Positions 7,405-12,910 of a DNA stretch of 28,975 nt are shown here, piece by piece (the first letter of the stretch is position 1; every line of letters begins with the position of its first letter). The position numbers and the translations under genes were made by a program. The stretch is from Candidatus Portnoyibacteriota bacterium (GTDB lineage Bacteria; Patescibacteriota; Minisyncoccia; Portnoybacterales; GWB1-42-6), in NCBI GenBank assembly GCA_028717445.1, contig JAQUNU010000002.1, positions 1 to 28,975 on the forward strand. The letters run 5' to 3'. The notes under the pieces are model-generated. The model was given only the letters and a program-made list of their open reading frames with translations. It searched no databases and was not told the origin of the DNA.

Positions 7405-8067
7405 CTATTGAACTTTATATTGATTCTTAAGATCTTCTATTTTCCCCATTTTGATAAAGTCAATCTCTTCCTCGCTATCGCTCCTAGCCTGTAAGCCGTA
7501 AGCAGTAGATTCTAGATATTTAGCCTTTGAAATTCCATGCATACAAGCTTCTTCAAGAGTTAATTCGGAATCAAGTTGATGGAATATTATCTGACAAATT
7601 CTTTCTCCGGGATATATTTTAATAATCTGGTCGCGGGTATTGTTCAGTAGAGGTAACATTAAAAAACCCTCATATCTTGAATCAATAGTACCACTTTCAA
7701 CAATCAGACCTCTTCTGATAGTTGAGCTTCTGGCAAAAAGAATGCCCATTATATTGCCTGTATTTATTTTTATTTTTTCGTATGTCGAAACCACAACAAA
7801 TTCCCCAGGCAATATTTCGAAATATTGTCCCTCGGTTAACCGAATGATTTTAAAACTTTCCGCTTTAAAATTGTAATTAAGATAATCTATATTTAGAGCC
7901 ACTCTCCCTTTTCCAGTCAATTCCCAGGTTTTTGGAATATAAAAATTCCACCCCGTTCTTAAATCAATTGAATTTGGTTGAATTTGGAATTGGTCAAGTG
8001 AGGGTTCAAAAATAATTTTTCCCTCTTTTATCAAATTCAAAATTCCTTTTTTGCTTAAAGTGGCCAT
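7405..8067 (-). CDS. dCTP deaminase/dUTPase superfamily protein, Dcd-like, lacking the deaminase Glu
   Basis: 220 residues with a Dcd-type N-terminus (IQPNSIDLR), RSSTIRRGL at 113-121, GTIDSRYEG at 126-134, PGERICQIIF, and a Dcd-like tail (KYLESTAYGLQARSDS). Aligned by eye with E. coli Dcd, the catalytic Glu of VLEFYN is Pro139 here (LMLPLLN). The neighbouring GTIDSRYEG and PGERICQIIF are very close to dUTPase motifs 3 and 4, including the Asp that activates water (Asp129). It may therefore be a dUTPase or another dNTP diphosphatase, not a dCTP deaminase. A true dut lies three genes downstream. The gap to the reductase gene is 4 bases and no Shine-Dalgarno is seen. Confidence 0.8.
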   Translation of the reverse strand: MATLSKKGILNLIKEGKIIFEPSLDQFQIQPNSIDLRTGWNFYIPKTWELTGKGRVALNIDYLNYNFKAESFKIIRLTEGQYFEILPGEFVVVSTYEKIKINTGNIMGILFARSSTIRRGLIVESGTIDSRYEGFLMLPLLNNTRDQIIKIYPGERICQIIFHQLDSELTLEEACMHGISKAKYLESTAYGLQARSDSEEEIDFIKMGKIEDLKNQYKVQ

Positions 8068-8071
8068 AAAT

Positions 8072-8584
8072 TTAATATAAAATTTTATATTTTAATAAGA
8101 CAGAGTCTTCATTAATTTTGTTTGTTTCAAGAAGTTTTAGTTTGTAGTCAAAATCAAATCTATCATCAATCAAAGACAGCCCTTTGCCGAAAAGTTTAGG
8201 AGCTATTATGATAATAATTTCATCCACCAACTTTTTTTTCAAAAAAAGTCCATTTACAAAAGCTCCGCCTCCCAGAATGGCTTTTTTAAATCCTTTATTT
8301 TCCAAATCTTCTTTTATGAATTTAGGCGATTTTTTTCGATATATTTTAACTTGCCCCGGAATTTCTTTCCGCTCTTTATCGCTGGTTAAAACCACATTTA
8401 ATCTTTCTTTTAAAGGCGCCGGAAAAGTATCAAAAGTCCGTCCACCCATAATGACTACCCCTGCTTTTTTTGATTCAGAAGCAAAGATTTTTTTATCTTC
8501 CCTTGAAGTCCAATCTGGAAAGTGTTTTGAATCTTTGCCGATTCTGCCATCAACGGTTGTCGCCATTAACATTATTATCTTCAT
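8072..8584 (-). CDS. Dihydrofolate reductase-fold protein (RibD C-terminal/DHFR family)
   Basis: NADPH-dependent reductase fold. The 170 residues include ATTVDGRIGK near the N-terminus, WTSREDKKIF, the cofactor motif MGGRTFDTF (about 46-54), LGGGAFVNGLF and the RibD-C-like LVDEIIIIIAPKLFGKG. By sequence it is closer to the RibD-C branch than to E. coli FolA. Because it overlaps thyA by ATGA and sits among dTMP-synthesis genes, a dihydrofolate reductase role that recycles the folate oxidised by ThyA is the best inference. Nothing else of the riboflavin pathway is in the window. Confidence 0.8.
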   Translation of the reverse strand: MKIIMLMATTVDGRIGKDSKHFPDWTSREDKKIFASESKKAGVVIMGGRTFDTFPAPLKERLNVVLTSDKERKEIPGQVKIYRKKSPKFIKEDLENKGFKKAILGGGAFVNGLFLKKKLVDEIIIIIAPKLFGKGLSLIDDRFDFDYKLKLLETNKINEDSVLLKYKILY

Positions 8585-9411
8585 AAAACAATCTCCATAT
8601 TTTTAATCGGAGCCATTGGATTATACTGGCTTTGCAACTTATTTATAATTTCTTCAACTAAAGAATCATCGCCCTGTTCGGCCCTATCCAAATAATTTTC
8701 TTGAGCTTCAAATAAAATAGAGGGGTGATCATTTCTTCTTTCTACAATTTCTCTGGCATATTCGTAATGAATATCATAAATGTGTGCATTGCTTATCGAA
8801 AGCGTCATTTTCCCTACACCGCATCCGATCTTTGCCGCTAATATTGCTTGCATTAAAGCAAATCCAGCCATATCATGCGGGCAACCAAGCATCATATCAT
8901 TTGATCTAATTACCAAATGGAGATGTAATTTATTTTCAATAATATTTGCCGTAAATGTATAAGGACAAGGAATGTTCTTTTTTTTAGTACCTGTTCCTAA
9001 TCCATCGTCCGCAGGATCCCAAAAAACAACTACCCCATGACGAGATCCTCTTTGATCTTTTAAATGATTTACTAAATCCCTCAACTGGTCTCTGCCGAAA
9101 TATTTCCTCATTCGATAACCATAAGCCGAAGCTATCTTTCCATCGCTTTCACGAAAATCATCCCAAATTTTAGTATATTTACTTAAAAAAATATCAGGAT
9201 CATCGCTGCCCATAATAAACCAAATCTGTTCGGCCACAAAGATGCGAATAGGAATCTTACGCAAAGTCAGTAAGGGAAAAGTTTGATCAATCTCAAAATT
9301 TACGCCTGGCAAAGCCAAAGTCCGATGACCAGTCCTTTCGTTGTATTCTTCTCCTCCTTCATTTAAAATGCGACGGAGAACATTTTGATATTGAATATCA
9401 AATTGATGCAT
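8581..9411 (-). CDS. thyA: Thymidylate synthase family protein with Asp at the dUMP-selecting Asn (possible dCMP methylase/hydroxymethylase)
   Basis: 276-residue ThyA-fold enzyme. Retained: Arg26 (RTG), Glu61 in EQIWFIMG, Trp83 in IWDDF, catalytic Cys149 in IPCPYTF, Arg169 and Asp172 in IRSNDMMLG, and His210/Tyr212 in AHIYD. With a constant offset of 3 from E. coli numbering, Asn177, which reads the uracil ring, is Asp180 here (GCPHDMAG). His147 after the catalytic Cys is Pro150, and the second Arg of the SRR phosphate-binding pair is His125. Asp at this site is found in T4 dCMP hydroxymethylase, and Asn-to-Asp mutants of L. casei TS act on dCMP. It overlaps the kinase gene by 14 bases and the reductase gene by ATGA. 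The family is certain; the substrate is open. Confidence 0.85.
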   Translation of the reverse strand: MHQFDIQYQNVLRRILNEGGEEYNERTGHRTLALPGVNFEIDQTFPLLTLRKIPIRIFVAEQIWFIMGSDDPDIFLSKYTKIWDDFRESDGKIASAYGYRMRKYFGRDQLRDLVNHLKDQRGSRHGVVVFWDPADDGLGTGTKKKNIPCPYTFTANIIENKLHLHLVIRSNDMMLGCPHDMAGFALMQAILAAKIGCGVGKMTLSISNAHIYDIHYEYAREIVERRNDHPSILFEAQENYLDRAEQGDDSLVEEIINKLQSQYNPMAPIKNMEIVL

Positions 9412-9967
9412 TATTTCGATTTACTTTTTTTATTATACCGTTAATTTGCTCATATAAATGATGCTGATCGGAATCATTATCAATTATATAATCCGCCTCC
9501 TTTTTCAAATCTTTTATTTTTAATTCCGCTTCCCCTTTATGGTCTTTTTTAAATTGTTCAAACGTCTTTTTTCTATCATCTGGATTCTCAACGCGTTTGA
9601 TGATTCTTTCATATCTCTTTTCAATATCGGCTTCAATATAAATTATCTTACAAGAAGCTTCTTTTTTCAAATAGGCAAAATCCGATGGACGCCTTGCTCC
9701 ATCAACCGCAATAATATTTTTTTTATCTTTCTTCACATCTGATGCAATCACCTTAGAAAAAAGATCTTCACCGAAATTAGATCGTAAAATAGTTGAAAGT
9801 TTTTGCATATTCTCACGGGATTGATCCAAATAAAGACGGTCCAAAATATCTCTCAACATAGTTGAAAAACGATAAGAATTTGCTCCGTACTTTTCTACGA
9901 GATATTTAGTTGCGGTTCCTTTCCCGCTTGCTATTTGTCCAGCAAAGGCAAAAACAAGTTTAGGCAT
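9398..9967 (-). CDS. P-loop (deoxy)nucleoside monophosphate kinase-like protein
   Basis: 189-residue P-loop kinase of the adenylate kinase/CoaE/UPF0200 type. The P-loop is GQIASGKGT (10-18). YRFSTMLRDILDRL looks like a nucleotide-binding helix, VDGARRPSDFAYL matches the VDGxR motif of archaeal UPF0200 kinases, RIIKRVENPDD is LID-like, and ADYIIDND matches the end of CoaE-like kinases. It lies 16 bases after glyA and overlaps thyA by 14. Position beside thyA suggests a deoxynucleotide substrate, by analogy with phage T4 gp1, which phosphorylates dTMP, dGMP and hydroxymethyl-dCMP. Dephospho-CoA kinase is the main alternative. Confidence 0.7.
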   Translation of the reverse strand: MPKLVFAFAGQIASGKGTATKYLVEKYGANSYRFSTMLRDILDRLYLDQSRENMQKLSTILRSNFGEDLFSKVIASDVKKDKKNIIAVDGARRPSDFAYLKKEASCKIIYIEADIEKRYERIIKRVENPDDRKKTFEQFKKDHKGEAELKIKDLKKEADYIIDNDSDQHHLYEQINGIIKKVNRNNASI

Positions 9968-9983
9968 TATTTTTTGAAATTTA

Positions 9984-11222
9984 TTATTTATAGATCGGAA
10001 ATTTTTTGCAAAGTTTCAAAACTTCTTTTCTCAAACGCGCCAAAATCTTTTCGTTGTTTCTGGCTTCCATGGCTTCATTTATCCATTTGGCAATAAGTCT
10101 TATTTCTTTTTCTTTCATGCCGCGGGTCGTGATCGCCGGCACGCCGATGCGCACGCCCGAAGGATCCGAAGGCCCGCGCGGATCATCCGGAATCATATTT
10201 TTATTGATGGTGATGCCGATCTTGTCCAAAACAATTTCCGCTTCTTTACCGGTAATATTCTTGCTCGAAAAAACATCAACCAGAACCATATGATTGTCCG
10301 TCTGCCCAAATATTATCTTGAATCCGTATTTTTTCAGTTCCTGCTCAAGAACCTTGGCATTTTTTAAAACTTGCGCCGCGTATTTTTTAAACGAAGGCAA
10401 AAGAGCTTCTCCCAAAGCCACAGCCAGCGCCGCGATATTATTCATATGTGGCCCGCCCTGCAGGCCCGGAAAAGCGGCTTTATCAATTTGCTTGGCGAAT
10501 TTTTCCTTGCAAATGATCATGCCGCCCCGCGGCCCGCGCAAAGTTTTATGCGTAGTCGTGGTGACAATATCAAAATACGGCACCGGATTCGGGATGACGC
10601 CGCCGGCAACCAATCCGGCAATATGGGCAATATCAATCATGGAGATTGCACCGACTTCGGCTGCAATCTGACTGATTCTCTTATAATCCAATTGACGAGT
10701 ATATGCTGAAAATCCCGCCAAAATCATTTTAGGTTTTTCTTTTTTAGCCAAAGCCGCCAAATCATCATAATCAATCAAACCGGCCGCGCTTGTTTTATAA
10801 GGAATAAACTTGTAAATTTTGGCCGAAAATGTTGCCGGATGGCCATGAGTCAGATGCCCGCCGTGGGAAAGGTCCATACCCAAAATTTTGTCCCCCGGCT
10901 GCAAAACCGCGCTGTAGGCGATCAGATTGGCCGGCGCGCCGGAAAGAGGCTGGACATTGACATGTTCGGCGTCGAAAAGTTTTTTGGCGCGCTCGATGGC
11001 AACCGATTCAATAATATCAGTGTAGGTCTGACCGCCGTAATATCTTTTTCCAGGCAGACCTTCGGAATATTTATTCGTAAAAACACTGCCCAGCGCTTCC
11101 AGAACCGCCGGCGAAACATAATTTTCAGAGGCCACCATTTCCATGCCTTCCTGCTGGCGTTTCAGCTCGCCTTGCGCGGCCTTAAAAATTTTGGAATCTT
11201 TTTTTAAAAATTTGTATGACAT
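9984..11222 (-). CDS. glyA: Serine hydroxymethyltransferase
   Basis: PLP enzyme that converts serine and THF to glycine and methylene-THF, the one-carbon donor for thymidylate synthase. The 412 residues show ASENYVSPAVLEALGS, the YYGGQTYTD loop, LSHGGHLTHG, the PLP-contacting Asp in MIDIAHIAGL, and the Schiff-base lysine Lys226 in TTTTHKTLRGPRGG. Length is normal. It is the first gene of the long minus-strand run and has its own strong promoter at 11324-11352. An imperfect palindrome lies in its leader. Sampled lines look clearly more GC-rich than the kinase-to-deaminase block downstream. Confidence 0.97.
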   Translation of the reverse strand: MSYKFLKKDSKIFKAAQGELKRQQEGMEMVASENYVSPAVLEALGSVFTNKYSEGLPGKRYYGGQTYTDIIESVAIERAKKLFDAEHVNVQPLSGAPANLIAYSAVLQPGDKILGMDLSHGGHLTHGHPATFSAKIYKFIPYKTSAAGLIDYDDLAALAKKEKPKMILAGFSAYTRQLDYKRISQIAAEVGAISMIDIAHIAGLVAGGVIPNPVPYFDIVTTTTHKTLRGPRGGMIICKEKFAKQIDKAAFPGLQGGPHMNNIAALAVALGEALLPSFKKYAAQVLKNAKVLEQELKKYGFKIIFGQTDNHMVLVDVFSSKNITGKEAEIVLDKIGITINKNMIPDDPRGPSDPSGVRIGVPAITTRGMKEKEIRLIAKWINEAMEARNNEKILARLRKEVLKLCKKFPIYK

Positions 11223-11230
11223 TTCAATTA

Positions 11231-11303
11231 GTCTACGGGCTATGGCTTACAGCTAGAATTTTTTAGGATTCTTGCCGTAGTTTGTAGTCAGTCAGCCGTA
11301 GTC
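11231..11303. repeat. Imperfect palindrome built from CTACGG-type words, in the glyA leader
   Basis: The left arm (GTCTACGGGCTATGGC then TTACAGCTAGAAT) is mirrored imperfectly by the right arm, whose complement reads GACTACGGCTGACTGAC then TACGGCAAGAAT. AGAAT/ATTCT forms the loop-closing stem. The arms themselves repeat short words such as TACGG and GTAGTC. It would form part of the glyA mRNA leader. Confidence 0.5.
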
Positions 11304-11323
11304 AATATTTTAAGGGTTCTTTC

Positions 11324-11352
11324 ATTTTAAATTCAGACCGGTTATTTGTCAA
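11324..11352 (-). promoter_or_regulatory. Strong sigma-70-type promoter for the glyA run
   Basis: On the minus strand, TTGACA (11347-11352), a 17-base spacer, then TAAAAT (11324-11329). This is a near-consensus promoter that places the start about 95 bases before glyA. A second TTGACA (11361-11366) lies 14 bases upstream without a matching -10. Confidence 0.8.
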
Positions 11353-11400
11353 AAATGCTTTGTCAACAGTTTTTAAACAGTTATATTTGTCTTTCATCAA

Positions 11401-11430
11401 ACAAAAACAAACCCGCGGCGGCGGGTTTGT
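11401..11430 (-). terminator. Intrinsic terminator after rplK
   Basis: ACAAACCCGC (11407-11416), the loop GGCG and GCGGGTTTGT (11421-11430). On the minus strand the hairpin is followed by a TTTTTG tract. It lies 22 bases after the rplK stop and closes the secE-nusG-rplK operon. Confidence 0.88.
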
Positions 11431-11452
11431 CTGTTTCAAAAACGAAAATGAA

Positions 11453-11878
11453 TTATCCTTCAATCTTTATGCCCATGGACCGAGCAGCGCCTTCGATGAT
11501 TTTCATGGCTCCTTCGATATTTTCCGTATTCAAATCTTCCATTTTCTTTTCCGCAATTTCTCTGACTTGCGCTTTGGTTATTTTTCCGGCCACATCCTTT
11601 AAAGGATTGGCCGCGCCCTTGGAGATGCCGGCCGCCTTTTTCAAAAGGTCGGAGGCGGGCGGAGTCTTAAATTTCAGCGAATAGGTTCGGTCTTCAAAAA
11701 CCGTGATCTCAACCGGAATGATATCGCCCATTTTTGCCTTGGTCGCTTCATTAAATTTGGCGCAAAATTCGCCGATATTCAAACCATGCTGACCCAAAGC
11801 CGGCCCGATCGGGGGCGCGGGATTGGCCTGTCCGGCCGGAATCTGAAGCTTTATGATTGTTTTTATCTTTTTAGCCAT
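11453..11878 (-). CDS. rplK: 50S ribosomal protein L11
   Basis: L11 sits at the GTPase-associated centre of the large subunit. The 141 residues are normal in length and show the N-terminal KLQIPAGQANPAPPIGPALG proline-rich segment, GLNIGEFCAKFNEAT, and the C-terminal rRNA-binding domain with GAANPLKDVAGKIT and GAARSMGIKIEG. It follows nusG, as usual, but the expected rplA (L1) does not come next; a terminator and then glyA do. No Shine-Dalgarno is visible before the ATG. Confidence 0.97.
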   Translation of the reverse strand: MAKKIKTIIKLQIPAGQANPAPPIGPALGQHGLNIGEFCAKFNEATKAKMGDIIPVEITVFEDRTYSLKFKTPPASDLLKKAAGISKGAANPLKDVAGKITKAQVREIAEKKMEDLNTENIEGAMKIIEGAARSMGIKIEG

Positions 11879-11921
11879 TTTATTTTAACGATCAGCAATT
11901 AGAGGCTTAAATGCTGGCCGA

Positions 11922-12464
11922 TTATATTTTCTTTATCTGCAAAAAGTCCAGCTCAACCGGCGTCTCCCTGCCAAACATTGAGACAAGAACTTTGATTCTT
12001 CCTTTTTCTTCGTCTATCTCGGAAACTTTCCCATCCATATCCTTAAAAGGTCCGTCCGTGATCTTGACCGGATCTCCGGCCATGACATCAATCTTGAATT
12101 TGGGTTCTTCAACGCCCATTCTTTTCTGCAACTCGGCAATCTCTTCGGCCGAGACCGGCGTTGGAGTCGTGCCCGAGCCGACGAAACCGGTGACGCGCGG
12201 CGTGTTTCTGACAACATACCAGGAGTCGTCCGTCACCACCATTTCAACCAAAACGTAGCCCGGATATATCTTTTCTTCGACAACTTTTCTTTTTCCGGAT
12301 TTAATTTTTATCTTCTTTTCCGTGGGCACTAAAACATTGAAGATTTTATCTTCCATTCCCATCGATTCAATTCTCTGTTTCAAATTCCTGGCCACGGCTT
12401 CCTCATAACCTGAATAAGTATGAAGCACGTACCAGTTTCTTCCTCTCGAGACTTGTTTTGGCAT
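11922..12464 (-). CDS. nusG: Transcription termination/antitermination factor NusG
   Basis: Binds RNA polymerase and modulates pausing, Rho-dependent termination and coupling to the ribosome. The 180-residue protein has the NGN domain (WYVLHTYSGYEEAVARNL; IYPGYVLVEM; WYVVRNTPRVTGFVG) and a C-terminal KOW domain from about residue 125 (GDPVKITDGPFKDMDGKV; VSMFGRETPVELDF). Length is typical. It lies in the conserved secE-nusG-rplK order, with a palindromic repeat between secE and nusG. Confidence 0.97.
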   Translation of the reverse strand: MPKQVSRGRNWYVLHTYSGYEEAVARNLKQRIESMGMEDKIFNVLVPTEKKIKIKSGKRKVVEEKIYPGYVLVEMVVTDDSWYVVRNTPRVTGFVGSGTTPTPVSAEEIAELQKRMGVEEPKFKIDVMAGDPVKITDGPFKDMDGKVSEIDEEKGRIKVLVSMFGRETPVELDFLQIKKI

Positions 12465-12471
12465 ATATAAT

Positions 12472-12558
12472 CAGTTGTTCAGTTTAACAGTTTATCAGTT
12501 GGCGCCTGGCGCTTTTCAGTTTTAACTGGAAAACCGATAAACTGACGAACTTGATAAA
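12472..12558. repeat. Imperfect palindromic intergenic repeat (CAGTT/GGCGCC family), copy 1
   Basis: Fills the secE-nusG gap. CAGTTTATC (12488-12496) pairs with GATAAACTG (12536-12544). Between them are GGCGCCTGGCGC (12501-12512) and CAGTTTTAACTG (12517-12528). The arms repeat the word CAGTT every 7-9 bases. It has the same layout as the copy upstream of secE. Confidence 0.6.
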
Positions 12559-12744
12559 CTATATAACGAATTTGCTCATCACCCAGCCTAGGATAAAATC
12601 CAAACCGCCCAAAAAAAGCGCCACCCCCAGCGAGACGCCAATGACCATCAAGGTGTATCTGACGGTTTCCTGACGCGTGGGCCAGGTGACTTTTTTGACT
12701 TCGATTCTTACTTCTCGAAAGAAGTTCGCAATTTTGGTAAACAT
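12559..12744 (-). CDS. secE: Preprotein translocase subunit SecE
   Basis: Small essential part of the SecYEG channel. The 61 residues match the single-TM form of SecE: an amphipathic cytoplasmic helix with the conserved REVRIEVKKVTWPTRQET segment, then one membrane segment (about 30-56). It starts the secE-nusG-rplK operon and is bracketed on both sides by copies of the same palindromic repeat family. A good promoter lies at 12874-12901. Confidence 0.95.
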   Translation of the reverse strand: MFTKIANFFREVRIEVKKVTWPTRQETVRYTLMVIGVSLGVALFLGGLDFILGWVMSKFVI

Positions 12745-12751
12745 ATTTAAA

Positions 12752-12826
12752 TCAGTTACCAGTTATTCAGTTTTTTAGTTCCGGCGCTGCGCGCCATTTT
12801 GGTTTTAACTAAAGAACTGACAAACT
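12752..12826. repeat. Imperfect palindromic intergenic repeat (CAGTT/GGCGC family), copy 2
   Basis: TCAGTTTTTTAGTT (12767-12780) pairs with AACTAAAGAACTGA (12807-12820) at 13 of 14 positions. The tip is GGCGC-TGC-GCGCC (12783-12795). The order of words matches copy 1 (CAGTT repeats, a GGCGC core, then TTTT and GTTTTAACT). It lies in the secE 5' leader. Confidence 0.6.
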
Positions 12827-12842
12827 AAATCTTCATCTATCT

Positions 12843-12862
12843 AAAAAGCCCGCAGAGGGCTT
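12843..12862 (-). terminator. Short intrinsic terminator or 5'-end hairpin between gyrB and secE
   Basis: On the minus strand AAGCCC, the loop TCTGC, then GGGCTT and a T run. It is placed to stop gyrB transcripts, but it also begins only about 5 bases after the predicted start of the secE transcript. Confidence 0.7.
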
Positions 12863-12873
12863 ATTTATGCCCT

Positions 12874-12901
12874 ATTATACATCTTAATCCGATTAAGTCA
12901 A
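12874..12901 (-). promoter_or_regulatory. Promoter for secE-nusG-rplK
   Basis: On the minus strand, TTGACT (12896-12901), a 16-base spacer and a consensus TATAAT (12874-12879). The -35 box starts about 10 bases after the gyrB stop, so the promoter lies between the gyrB stop and its terminator hairpin. The predicted start is near 12867. Confidence 0.75.
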
Positions 12902-12910
12902 GGCTCAAAT

